From Dyadobacter frigoris (lineage in GTDB: Bacteria > Bacteroidota > Bacteroidia > Cytophagales > Spirosomataceae), in NCBI RefSeq assembly GCF_005280585.1, contig NZ_SZVO01000012.1, positions 62,001 to 126,000 of the forward strand: DNA of 64,000 nt, read 5' to 3'. This document shows, piece after piece, positions 27,527-34,901 of this stretch. The position numbers and the translations under genes are program-made. Every line of letters begins with the position of its first letter. The first letter of the stretch is position 1. The notes below the pieces were generated by a model that was given only the letters and a program-made list of their open reading frames with translations, ran no database searches and was not told where the DNA came from.

Positions 27527-27568
27527 GATCGGGCTTCCGGTTTTTCGGATAATCCGGAAGCGCCGATC
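27527..27568. other. Strong intercistronic stem-loop
   Basis: Outer arms 27527-27532/27563-27568 and inner arms 27534-27540/27554-27560 make an almost continuous GC-rich stem. On the minus strand it is followed by A-rich, not T-rich, sequence, so it is not a normal terminator for the leftward genes. It could stabilise the upstream message or act as a processing site. Confidence 0.5.
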
Positions 27569-27575
27569 TTCTCTT

Positions 27576-27938
27576 TTACACCTCGAAAGGCAGTTCGTAT
27601 TCTTTGATGATCACTTTGGAACTGCGTGTTTTAACCTCAACCCGGGCTTTTAGCGGCGAGCCGGGAACCAGATAATTTTTAATGAACTGATCTTCATGCG
27701 CCGTCCAGGAATAATCCGTTAGCAAAAAAGCGGTATCGCCTGCTTTGGAAGCCTGATATGCCCAGCGCTCAACAATATTCGGCTCAAAATTGATAGTGTT
27801 TCCCATGTAAAGTACCTGTATTCCCGGCAATGACTGGTTACCAAGTTCAGTGCAGTTGATTACAGTTACAGTCAGGGACGATCCGTCTTCAAGATCCTTT
27901 ACTGCCCATTCATCGAGCAGTGTTTTTACGTTAGCCAT
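27576..27938 (-). CDS. Unknown small cytoplasmic protein
   Basis: A 120-residue acidic protein with no signal peptide or membrane segment. It shows alternating strand-like segments (SLTVTVINCTEL, IQVLYMGNTINF, ARVEVKTRSSKVIIKEYELP) around a central helical stretch, suggesting a small beta-sandwich. The family is not recognised. It is 94 bases upstream of the three-helix protein gene and 73 bases downstream of the 90-aa gene, all on one strand. Confidence 0.6.
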   Translation of the reverse strand: MANVKTLLDEWAVKDLEDGSSLTVTVINCTELGNQSLPGIQVLYMGNTINFEPNIVERWAYQASKAGDTAFLLTDYSWTAHEDQFIKNYLVPGSPLKARVEVKTRSSKVIIKEYELPFEV

Positions 27939-28011
27939 TTTGTGATTTATGTTTAATGTTGAATTAAATTTTAGTTACTGCGTAACGCCCATTGCCATAC
28001 GCAGCTGAATT

Positions 28012-28284
28012 TCAGGCAATAGAAGTCAGCATCGTCAGCGATAACAGACTGCTTAAAATCAGATTGCCAAACCATTTTAAATTTGGAGGTACACACCGGC
28101 TTTGCTGACGATTCTGGTATTTATGCCAGTGGGAACCGAAAATTACATTGAAAAGCTCCAACGATGCGCCGACGATATCGCCATGACGTAAGTTGGCCGT
28201 TACAGAATCCAGTCGCATCAATAAGGCAACAGGTAATAAATGAAAAATAAGAACGTGAGGATTAAATACTATTAATTTTTTCAT
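28012..28284 (-). CDS. Unknown small protein with hydrophobic ends
   Basis: A 90-residue product with hydrophobic segments at residues about 5-23 and 73-88 and a hydrophilic middle (HWHKYQNRQQSRCVPPN). It might be an inner-membrane hairpin. I do not recognise it. Supporting its reality are its place in a co-directional array with short gaps and the stem-loop upstream of it. The weakest of the array genes, because a chance frame of this length is possible. Confidence 0.45.
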   Translation of the reverse strand: MKKLIVFNPHVLIFHLLPVALLMRLDSVTANLRHGDIVGASLELFNVIFGSHWHKYQNRQQSRCVPPNLKWFGNLILSSLLSLTMLTSIA

Positions 28285-28315
28285 GACTAAGGATTGCTAA
28301 TAAGTTTTGATTGAA

Positions 28316-28344
28316 GAGAAATACACTGGATTTGTGTATTTCTC
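28316..28344. other. Intercistronic stem-loop
   Basis: A perfect 11-bp inverted repeat (28316-28326 with 28334-28344) with a 7-base loop sits between the lipoprotein gene and the 90-aa gene. No T run follows on the minus strand, so it looks like a stability or processing element rather than a terminator. Confidence 0.45.
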
Positions 28345-28367
28345 CCGGACTTTTCTATGCGTAAATG

Positions 28368-29258
28368 TCAAAGGTGAAACCCGATTTCAGTGACCAGATA
28401 ATCATATAATCTGGTTTCAACCAGCGCTCCGCCGGAAATATTATAAGTCTGTCTTGACGTTACATAGCCGTCATTGTTTAGTGTGTAATTGTAATACTTC
28501 CCGCCAGGAGTAGATTTCTCTGTGATCATTTTAACCAGATGTTTTCCCTGTTTTCCGAAAATTTTAAGGTATTGATCCGGAAGATTGGCCTGCTCTAAAT
28601 TCACTGGTGATAAATCATCAAGAATAGGATCGCCTCCCAATTGTTCGTAGTAGAAGGTAGATTCAGCCAGCAAACTTGGTCCGGGCGTGCTTCCGGAATA
28701 ACCGAAATAGCTTATCTTGTTTAAGTCACCTATCACATTGTAGCCAAATAAAGTTTTTGAATTTGGAGCTTTTTTGTCGGTCACGTTTACCAGTTGCCCT
28801 TTCCCGTTATACAAATATGAGAGTATCGTTTCCTGCTCCTGTATCGCATTTGTTCCTAATGGGATGTAATCTATTTGGCTGGATTCATAGCAATAGCCCG
28901 TGTTTGCATCTAGCGAATAGGTGATTACCTGCATGATTTTACTATTTCTCGTTAAAGTGGAAACAATAGAATTGGTGCTGTACGCATACGTAATATTGGT
29001 CAGATAACTTCCGCGTATGTTTGCTCCCAAACTCACTTTTTTTAATTTCCCATTCTCATAATAGGACAAGGTTGCATCTCCGTGTTTGATAAGCTGATAC
29101 ATTTTAGGAATACTTGCGGAAATCCCGTCTCTAAGTGCTTGTGCCGAAGCCGGATTTGGAAGATCAGGAGTTGGTACATTGTCCTGCTGGCAGGAAACCA
29201 GGCCAATGGCCACTACTAATTCAACGGCCAATGTTAATTTGTAACGTAAGATTTTCAT
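28368..29258 (-). CDS. Unknown lipoprotein with YD-repeat-like strands
   Basis: A 296-residue lipoprotein: a signal peptide ends in GLVSC, giving acylated Cys23, followed by a Pro/Asp/Asn spacer typical of outer-membrane anchoring. The body contains repeated short strands of the form YxxNGKLxxV, ITYSLDANTGYCYES, YLYNGKGQLVNVTD and FGYNVIGDLNKISYF, like the YD-type or DUF4595-type domains frequent in Bacteroidota lipoproteins. The function is unknown. It lies 56 bases after the gene at 29315-29728. Confidence 0.7.
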   Translation of the reverse strand: MKILRYKLTLAVELVVAIGLVSCQQDNVPTPDLPNPASAQALRDGISASIPKMYQLIKHGDATLSYYENGKLKKVSLGANIRGSYLTNITYAYSTNSIVSTLTRNSKIMQVITYSLDANTGYCYESSQIDYIPLGTNAIQEQETILSYLYNGKGQLVNVTDKKAPNSKTLFGYNVIGDLNKISYFGYSGSTPGPSLLAESTFYYEQLGGDPILDDLSPVNLEQANLPDQYLKIFGKQGKHLVKMITEKSTPGGKYYNYTLNNDGYVTSRQTYNISGGALVETRLYDYLVTEIGFHL

Positions 29259-29314
29259 TCGTTTTGGATGTTTTATTTATGACTAATTGATTTTGGAATG
29301 CGTTTATTGGTTTC

Positions 29315-29728
29315 TTAATTGACAAGCGAAACCGTCCTTGCCGAGAGTAAATCGTTTGGTAAAGTCCTGCTGAGTTCTATGGATTTGCTAATAACTTGGT
29401 GTCCCTGTCTGACCCGCAAAATGTATTTACCGTTCTCTAAATTTGTCATATCAAACTTCTGGCTGAATTTGACACTGTTTTTGGGTAAAGCGCTGCCGTA
29501 AAGCTCAATTCCACTTTCTGTCAGCAATTGTACAGAGGCTAACTTTTTTGGACCTTTTTCAATAAGCAAGCAAAATTTATCAACGTTCCTGACCTGATAA
29601 ACACCCACGACAAGGTGGTTATGATCCTGAAATTGTTGAGCGAAAGCAACAGAACCTCCTAATAGTAAGAGGCCTGCGACTACTGTTTTTATGCCGATGT
29701 TTTTCGGCATGATTTTGACATTTTTCAT
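29315..29728 (-). CDS. Small exported beta-sandwich protein
   Basis: A 137-residue protein with a signal peptide (IKTVVAGLLLLGGSVAFAQQ) and a mature domain of about 100 residues made of regular strands, with SVQLLTESGIELYGSALPKN and FDMTNLENGKYILRVRQGHQ, the pattern of DUF3244/sorting-type Ig-like domains. A second ATG six residues in (MPKNIGIKT) might be the real start. It heads the leftward array, 126 bases downstream of a set of spaced direct repeats. A role in surface display or adhesion is possible, without direct support. Confidence 0.6.
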   Translation of the reverse strand: MKNVKIMPKNIGIKTVVAGLLLLGGSVAFAQQFQDHNHLVVGVYQVRNVDKFCLLIEKGPKKLASVQLLTESGIELYGSALPKNSVKFSQKFDMTNLENGKYILRVRQGHQVISKSIELSRTLPNDLLSARTVSLVN

Positions 29729-29853
29729 GCTAATAGCTAAATAAATTTGTTATAAAAATGATTGAAGTTTTCTTGCCAACCGGGTTAAAGCATGTTGCTT
29801 TTGGAAGGCAATGCAAACGTATGGCAGATAAATTTAGCCGTCAATTTTAAAGG

Positions 29854-29929
29854 GTATACAAAAGGTTGATCACACCTGAAAAGTGGTGTACAAAAGGTAA
29901 ATGACGGAAAAATGACGGTGACAAAAGGT
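29854..29929. repeat. Three direct repeats of ACAAAAGGT at 31-32 bp spacing
   Basis: ACAAAAGGT occurs at 29858-29866, 29890-29898 and 29921-29929; the flanks GTAT, GTGT and GTG before it are also alike. The period is close to three helical turns, so bound proteins would sit on one face. It lies 126 to 200 bases upstream of the leftward gene at 29315-29728. Confidence 0.6.
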
Positions 29930-30133
29930 GTACGAGGGAGTTTTAAGGCTGAAAAGGCTGGTTTTAGTGTTGGTATTTTGAAAGAGAAGAGTCGATTTTT
30001 ATTTCTGCCAAAGTATTTTTAGCATTATAAATACGGAATTGTTGATGGTTTTCTGCTGGTGGAGATTGCTATTCGCAGTTTGAAAACTACGAATTTTTAT
30101 ACTTTGTCGTTTGTAACGGTAAGCGATTTTCAT

Positions 30134-30178
30134 AAACATCCCCTTCATAACATGGCATATGCTGTGAAGGGGATGTTT
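30134..30178 (-). terminator. Intrinsic terminator, probably bidirectional
   Basis: A perfect 14-bp stem (30134-30147 with 30165-30178) encloses 17 bases, 35 bases past the DinB stop. The plus-strand side ends in a run of Ts; the minus side is only mildly T-rich. It would separate DinB from the array. Confidence 0.7.
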
Positions 30179-30213
30179 TTAGTTAAATTAGTAATAAAAA
30201 GCTTAAAATTATT

Positions 30214-30708
30214 TCAAGTCAAACGATAGAAAGTAGCCAGATCGATAGAAGAAAACTTTGTAAATCCAATCTGACGCAGTATTGTTACTAACTGTCCGCG
30301 ATGGTAGGTGGAGTGGTTAATGATGTGAGAAAATGTTTGCCAAAATTTCATTTGACCTTCGCCACCTTTCGGATATCTAAAAGTAATTTGTTGCAGATAA
30401 TTTTCTTCCGGATATGTCTCGATGAAATTTTTCAAACCGGTTGATGCTATTCTCCAAATTTCTATTAGATCATTTTTACTGCCTTCAAATTCCGTAGATA
30501 AATAAACCGGATCCGGTGCATTTTTCCAGAAGTCTATCCAAATTTTTTCGGCACTGGCAATATGAATTCCCGTTTCTCTGATACTGCTAAAACTGCTGAT
30601 GATAACCTGGTTCCATTGTTCTTCATTGATTTGTTCCAACCATTCAACAGCAATATTATTTGCCCAGATATTGTAACTGGCTAATGCCAGAAAATACTTT
30701 TTGTTCAT
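30214..30708 (-). CDS. DinB-family putative metalloenzyme
   Basis: A 164-residue four-helix-bundle protein of the DinB/YfiT-like superfamily. The metal-binding histidines are in place: His49 (GIHIASAEKIW), His132 and His136 (HIINHSTYHRGQL). The start NYFLALASYNIWANN-like helix is also typical. Members include thiol-dependent transferases such as bacillithiol S-transferases, but most have unknown substrates; nothing nearby narrows it. It is transcribed alone, ending in a hairpin. Confidence 0.88.
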   Translation of the reverse strand: MNKKYFLALASYNIWANNIAVEWLEQINEEQWNQVIISSFSSIRETGIHIASAEKIWIDFWKNAPDPVYLSTEFEGSKNDLIEIWRIASTGLKNFIETYPEENYLQQITFRYPKGGEGQMKFWQTFSHIINHSTYHRGQLVTILRQIGFTKFSSIDLATFYRLT

Positions 30709-30795
30709 TTGTTTCGATGTTTTTTGACGCTAATAAGACCAAATTGTTCTTGTTACCTGACCACAATTTGTAACCGGAGAAGTTAATAATGTGCT

Positions 30796-31323
30796 TTACT
30801 GTTTTTGCCCGTAAACCAGGAGCGAGGCTTTGGCCAGGGTTATGAAATGCATATTGAAACCTACGAAAGCCGGAGTGGCATTTTTATCTAAATTAAGTTT
30901 TTCGCTCAATGCATAAAGTGTGATTAAGTAACGATGTGCTGGGCCTTCGGGTGGAGCCGCACCGACGTAACCAGGAGTACCCATATCCGTATTACTTTGC
31001 ATCGTACCGCCTGGAAGTAAATATTTTTCAACATTTCCCGCATCTGGTTCGAGCCTATTTACATCAGCTGGAATATTGAAAATTACCCAATGCCATAGGC
31101 CACTACCAGTAGGCGCATCCATGTCGTACATAGTTACCGCAAAGCTCTGGGTTTCTTTGGGGGCATGTTCCCAATAAAGCTGAGGTGATTGATTTTCGCC
31201 GGAAAATCCCATGCCGTTAAAGTACTGCTTATTGGTCAGCTGACCTCCAAGTTCGGTGCTTTTTAAAGTAAATGTTTGTGCCAAGGCACTGTTGCTCAAT
31301 GTATTTTCTGTTAAAGTTGTCAT
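30796..31323 (-). CDS. YbhB/YbcL-type PEBP (Raf kinase inhibitor-like) protein
   Basis: A 175-residue protein from the ATG at 31323; a TTG start at 31350 would overlap the promoter. The fold markers of bacterial phosphatidylethanolamine-binding-like proteins are present: SPQLYWEHAP, MYDMDAPTGSGLWHWVIFNI and YVGAAPPEGPAHRYLITLYAL. Their physiological ligand is unknown in bacteria. There is no signal peptide. It follows an AraC-type regulator by 88 bases on the same strand, a likely control partner, but it also has its own -7-like box. Confidence 0.88.
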   Translation of the reverse strand: MTTLTENTLSNSALAQTFTLKSTELGGQLTNKQYFNGMGFSGENQSPQLYWEHAPKETQSFAVTMYDMDAPTGSGLWHWVIFNIPADVNRLEPDAGNVEKYLLPGGTMQSNTDMGTPGYVGAAPPEGPAHRYLITLYALSEKLNLDKNATPAFVGFNMHFITLAKASLLVYGQKQ

Positions 31324-31347
31324 AATCTTCCTGTTTGAATTTTTATT

Positions 31348-31355
31348 CAAAGGTA
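31348..31355 (-). promoter_or_regulatory. Possible -7 element before the PEBP gene
   Basis: The minus strand reads TACCTTTG 24 bases before the ATG. A CTG rather than TTG stands 17 bases further upstream, so the match is partial. Confidence 0.35.
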
Positions 31356-31411
31356 GCCTGTATTAAGGCTGGCAGAAGATAGTTTGACGTTCAAAAAGTG
31401 TTGCTAAACGT

Positions 31412-32278
31412 TCAATTTGAGAGCTGATATTGTTTAGGCGTTATCCCATGAATCTGCTTAAATGACTGAATAAAACTTGATAGATTTTCGTACCCAAGGT
31501 CGAAATATATGTCGCTTGCTTTGTATTGGCCTTGTTTTAATAGTTGAGCCGCTTTCTGCATTCGTTTTTCAAGAAGCCACTTATTTGGCGAGGTGTCATA
31601 TACCTTTGCAAAGCGTCGCTTAAAAGTGGACAGGCTCATGTGACATAAAAAGGCTAATTCTTCAACCGTTACGGAATTATAAATATTGGCCGTCACAGCT
31701 TGACGAACAAGCAAGTCATCATCAGCGTCGTACTTGGAATTGCGAAGCCGTTGGATTTCCTCAGGATAATGCTCACTTAGGTAGATCAGCAATTCTTCCA
31801 GTTTCACTCTTTGCATTTCAGCAGTTAAAGGTTTACCGGAAAGAAGCATAAAGCCGAGCGACTCAATGAAGTTTATGAGGAATGGGTCTTTTTCAAATAC
31901 CAGGAAAGGTTCTTCTTTGTGTTTTTTAGTTGAAACCTGAGATACTAAGGGATGACGGATGAAGAAATCTACCAACAGCTTGTTATCGAAAAAAAACAGA
32001 ATACTTCTGTAACGGCCGTTTTGTGCGGCAATCTTTTCGCTCATCAGGCAATTGCCGGATGAAAGCAGCAAAAACTGACTTGGATTAATCTTTACTTTTG
32101 CTTCTGCGTATTGTACACTTTTTTGGCCTTCCAACAAAAAACTAAACAAGTTTTGCCGCAATTTGATCCTGGAATTTATACTTACTATATCCGAATTATA
32201 TCGTATGATTGAAACATGGTCAATCATATGTTGTAAATCGGCGGCATGACGGTCAACAGATAGGGTGGACTTTTTCAT
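31412..32278 (-). CDS. AraC-family transcriptional regulator
   Basis: A 288-residue regulator with an N-terminal cupin-like ligand region (KVKINPSQFLLLSSGNCLMS) and a C-terminal double helix-turn-helix from about 197 (VEELAFLCHMSLSTFKRRF, then ASDIYFDLGYENLSSFIQ and GITPKQYQ). The N-terminal half resembles the AraC-type regulators next to small-molecule stress genes such as YbhB-like proteins or SDRs. It lies directly upstream of the PEBP gene on the same strand and is the best candidate for its regulator. The inducer is unknown. Confidence 0.9.
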   Translation of the reverse strand: MKKSTLSVDRHAADLQHMIDHVSIIRYNSDIVSINSRIKLRQNLFSFLLEGQKSVQYAEAKVKINPSQFLLLSSGNCLMSEKIAAQNGRYRSILFFFDNKLLVDFFIRHPLVSQVSTKKHKEEPFLVFEKDPFLINFIESLGFMLLSGKPLTAEMQRVKLEELLIYLSEHYPEEIQRLRNSKYDADDDLLVRQAVTANIYNSVTVEELAFLCHMSLSTFKRRFAKVYDTSPNKWLLEKRMQKAAQLLKQGQYKASDIYFDLGYENLSSFIQSFKQIHGITPKQYQLSN

Positions 32279-32390
32279 GGGTTAGGCTTAGCAAGTGATA
32301 TACACAACACGAATTTACAAGGTTTTTTGATGAAAGATTCCGGGTTATAAAACTGGTGAAAAGTCCTTTTGCTGTGTTATAAGTAAACCA

Positions 32391-33188
32391 TCAAATTTTA
32401 GTAGCTGTCCAGGCTAAAAGCTGTGCACAGGGTATAAAGAGAATTTGCGCTGCAACGGTACCGATAAGTCGGGCGATAGTCATGTAAACCACGTATTTTC
32501 TGAAAGTGGGTTCGGAGCATTTTCCGAGTGTGACATCGTCTGTCATGACCGATAAATGTGGGTCTATGATAGCAAACATGAGGATTGTTGCAAACCCGTT
32601 TATAAAGGCGGACAGGTTACTCGCCGTTGTTCTGTATTCCGGATTGAGGTAAGAAGCATAAACGGCCGATAAAACACCAATTGTTAAAATGGCAACGGCG
32701 AAAATGTTCAAAATGAATATTTTCCAGGGGAAGGCTTCAAATTTGATTTGGGTAATATTTGTTTTTGCCGGTATACTGATATTATCTTTCAAGTAAAGAA
32801 TACCAGCTTTGGAAAAACCGTGCATGATCAGTTTTGGCATTGATTTATGCAAACTGAAATTCAAAACCGCTTTTGATAATACTCTTTGGAATGTAGGAAT
32901 AAGAAAGGCTCCGAAAAGCGTGGCCAATGTACAGGAAACAATAATTAGCCTGAACATAAATTCGTTACCGGCAACTCCGTTTTTAATATCGTTTTCTACT
33001 GTTTTGGCAAGAAGAGGTGCCTGAAATCCGTTGGCCGTCCTTGAAACCAGTACCAGGATATTAAACAGAGCAAATGAAATTGCAATACGACCAGTCCGTA
33101 TTCCAACAATCCTGACAGAATAGGAAAGTGTTGTTATTAGGTTGATTACAAAGGTTAAAGCAAGAACTATCAGGACTTGGGTTGTCAT
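32391..33188 (-). CDS. amj: Amj-type alternative lipid II flippase
   Basis: A 265-residue inner-membrane protein with about six to seven helices. The start LALTFVINLITTLSYSVRIV, GIRTGRIAISFALFNILVLV and SRTANGFQAPLLAK are diagnostic of the Amj family (YdaH of Bacillus subtilis, formerly DUF2837), which can replace MurJ in moving lipid II across the membrane during peptidoglycan synthesis. The later RTTASNLSAFINGFATILMF and CSEPTFRKYVVYMTIARLIG blocks fit as well. It is transcribed alone between AraC and HxlR genes. Whether it works as the main flippase or as a backup here depends on whether the genome also has murJ, which cannot be seen. Confidence 0.85.
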   Translation of the reverse strand: MTTQVLIVLALTFVINLITTLSYSVRIVGIRTGRIAISFALFNILVLVSRTANGFQAPLLAKTVENDIKNGVAGNEFMFRLIIVSCTLATLFGAFLIPTFQRVLSKAVLNFSLHKSMPKLIMHGFSKAGILYLKDNISIPAKTNITQIKFEAFPWKIFILNIFAVAILTIGVLSAVYASYLNPEYRTTASNLSAFINGFATILMFAIIDPHLSVMTDDVTLGKCSEPTFRKYVVYMTIARLIGTVAAQILFIPCAQLLAWTATKI

Positions 33189-33314
33189 TTATGGCTGGCT
33201 AATTTGGTCGGTCTGTATAGAATAACACCCTTAAAGTATATTAAATATTTGGTAAAACTGATATTTAAATCCAAGTCAAACCAACTCATCCGGATAGTTT
33301 AAACTTGTAATAGT

Positions 33315-33680
33315 TTACTTCCCTTCTTTTTCATCGTCAATTAATTTCTGCCGGTGTTTTCTTCCCCATTTTTCCATATCTCCTATAATATTTTTCAGGG
33401 TGCAGCCATACGGCGTTAATTCATATTCTACCGTTATAGGCCTGGTGTCGCAAACGGTCCTTTTAACCAGTCCGTTCATTTCAAGATCTCTCAATTCCTG
33501 GGACAGCATTTTTGATCCGATTCCCTGTACCCGGCGCTGCAACTCCATAAAATGGGTTTTTCCAAAATAAAGGATTGTCAGAATTTTAATTTTCCATTTG
33601 CCGCCGATTACATCCTGAGTATCCTGAACCGCTTGCATTTGTGCCCTGCAATGAGCGGTGAATTCTGTTCCGTTTGCCAT
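33315..33680 (-). CDS. HxlR-family transcriptional regulator
   Basis: A 121-residue winged-helix regulator with the family pattern: an N-terminal Cys (C11, as in redox-sensing YodB/HypR), VIGGKWKIKILTIL, RRVQGIGSKMLSQELRDLEMNGL and RPITVEYELTPYG. Members of this group often sense electrophiles, quinones or disulfide stress through that cysteine, and repress a divergent reductase. Here a short-chain dehydrogenase gene is divergent and two palindromes lie on the shared promoter region, so repression of both is a well-supported guess. The redox role itself is inference. Confidence 0.9.
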   Translation of the reverse strand: MANGTEFTAHCRAQMQAVQDTQDVIGGKWKIKILTILYFGKTHFMELQRRVQGIGSKMLSQELRDLEMNGLVKRTVCDTRPITVEYELTPYGCTLKNIIGDMEKWGRKHRQKLIDDEKEGK

Positions 33681-33707
33681 AATTTCATTTTTAATAGTTT
33701 CGGAAAA

Positions 33708-33737
33708 GAAAGTACTTTCAAAAAGGAAACTAGTTTC
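33708..33737. promoter_or_regulatory. Two 12-bp palindromic operators for the HxlR regulator
   Basis: GAAAGTACTTTC (33708-33719) and GAAACTAGTTTC (33726-33737) are perfect palindromes, 18 bp from centre to centre, with the same outer GAAA...TTTC. They lie between the hxlR promoter -7 box and the hxlR start, covering the predicted start site of transcription. Confidence 0.75.
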
Positions 33738-33767
33738 AAATATAAAGTATTAGATCTAGCTTTGCAA
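33737..33767 (-). promoter_or_regulatory. Promoter of hxlR, overlapped by a divergent -7 box
   Basis: On the minus strand TTG (33765-33767), a 20-base spacer and TATATTTG (33737-33744) match the Bacteroidota promoter well. The start of transcription would fall near 33730, inside the operator. On the plus strand TAGCTTTG (33757-33764) is a -7 box for the divergent SDR gene, with a poor -33 (TTTC) in the upstream palindrome. Confidence 0.65.
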
Positions 33768-33876
33768 GTAATCAGTTTATAAAAATTCAAAGACGCCTGG
33801 CAGTGCTGATCCTTAAAAATCAGCCTGTTAATGTGTAGTTAAAAAATACAAAGATCATTTTCAAAAAACAGAAATT

Positions 33877-34638
33877 ATGGAATTGAAAGGTAAAACAGTA
33901 CTCATAACAGGAGGAGCTTCGGGTCTTGGCCTGGAATCGGCGAGGCAATTTTTGGCGAAGGGAGCGCATGTAATCATTTGCGGAAGAAATCAGGCAAAAC
34001 TGGATCAGGCGAAAAAAGGTCTTCCTGAAATACAGGTAATCGCTTGCGATGTGTCCAATAAGGAAGACTCGAAAAAACTGTTCGATCAGATAAAAAGCTT
34101 AGGCGGCATCGACATATTGTACAACAATGCCGGCGTTGGCACGCAGCCTCGTAACCTTGGTTTGGCAGGAGAACTCAATTACGACAACGCCGCTTACGAA
34201 ATGAATATTAATTATCTGTCCGTAATTCACCTGACCAATCTTTTTATTGAAATGCTTAAAACAAGAAAAGGAGCAATTATCAACACAACATCGGTTTTAA
34301 GCTATTTGCCTGCGCTGCTTGCTCCAACGTATTCGGCTTCCAAAGCTGCATTGCGGTTTTATACAGAGTCGCTGAGGAAACACCTGGAAATTACCGGAAG
34401 CGCTGTGAAAGTGTTTGAACTTCTGCCGCCTTTGGTTGATACCGATATGACAGAAGGACTGAATGAAAAAAAAATGTCCTCAGAAGATGTGGTAAAAGCT
34501 TTGATATCAGGAATTTATCAGGACAAATTTACAATAAGAGTAGGGCCGACAAAATTTCTTTATGCAATGAACCGTCTTTTCCCAAAGCTTGCATTCTCCA
34601 TGTTAAACCAGAAAAAGTATTACGCACTGCTTCAATAA
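33877..34638 (+). CDS. Short-chain dehydrogenase/reductase
   Basis: A 253-residue classical SDR with an NAD(P)-binding Rossmann motif TGGASGLG (11-18), NNAG (83-86) and the catalytic set Ser139, Tyr152, Lys156 (TYSASKAA). The fold is soluble and cytoplasmic; the basic residue pattern after the second strand (GRNQAKLDQ) suggests NADPH. The C-terminal region (RVGPTKFLYAMNRLFPKLAF) resembles the DltE-like subgroup. It is divergent from an HxlR regulator and shares its control region, which suggests a role in removing a reactive carbonyl or quinone. The substrate is not known. Confidence 0.9.
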   Translation: MELKGKTVLITGGASGLGLESARQFLAKGAHVIICGRNQAKLDQAKKGLPEIQVIACDVSNKEDSKKLFDQIKSLGGIDILYNNAGVGTQPRNLGLAGELNYDNAAYEMNINYLSVIHLTNLFIEMLKTRKGAIINTTSVLSYLPALLAPTYSASKAALRFYTESLRKHLEITGSAVKVFELLPPLVDTDMTEGLNEKKMSSEDVVKALISGIYQDKFTIRVGPTKFLYAMNRLFPKLAFSMLNQKKYYALLQ

Positions 34639-34665
34639 TTGAATTTTAGCGATCAAAAAATTCCC

Positions 34666-34703
34666 ATTATAACCTTATTCGCCCAGGTGGACAAGGTTAT
34701 AAT
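34666..34703 (-). terminator. Hairpin terminator downstream of the Rnk/GreA unit
   Basis: A perfect 11-bp stem (34666-34676 with 34693-34703) encloses 16 bases. On the minus strand, six Ts appear 5 bases past the stem. It lies 26 bases past the stop of the small frame at 34729-34833. It may also end the SDR transcript from the other side. Confidence 0.55.
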
Positions 34704-34728
34704 AGGATATCCGGCCGCTTTAAAGCAG

Positions 34729-34833
34729 TTATAAAATAATAAAGAACATAGTAATGGTTAGCGTCCAGATGACGATAATGATAATTTCAGATGTAGTTAA
34801 TCTGTCCGAATTACGAAGCCTTATTTTTTTCAT
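34729..34833 (-). CDS. Possible 34-residue single-helix membrane peptide
   Basis: A short frame starts with MKKIRLRNSDRLTTSE, a positively charged head, and continues as one hydrophobic helix (IIIIVIWTLTITMFFIIL) to the stop. This is the build of the small membrane proteins often missed in annotation. It follows the Rnk/GreA-type gene by 68 bases on the same strand and ends 26 bases before a hairpin, so it lies within a plausible transcription unit. No ribosome binding site is visible, as is common here. Without comparison to relatives, chance cannot be ruled out. Confidence 0.4.
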   Translation of the reverse strand: MKKIRLRNSDRLTTSEIIIIVIWTLTITMFFIIL

Positions 34834-34901
34834 TTTTATATATCGATGACATTTCAGGTACCGGGAAAGCAGCAAAATATGGCCGCTGTACATACAATGA
34901 T

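Larger units (their letters stand above)
29729..30213. other. Intergenic region with repeats and a terminator
   Basis: No convincing gene. The region has three spaced ACAAAAGGT repeats (29854-29929) and a strong hairpin (30134-30178), with AT-rich sequence between. Confidence 0.6.

Noticed and set aside
29912..30022. Plus-strand frame of 36 codons overlapping the ACAAAAGGT repeats
   Set aside because: It begins inside the repeats and has no regular pattern; the repeats explain the sequence better.
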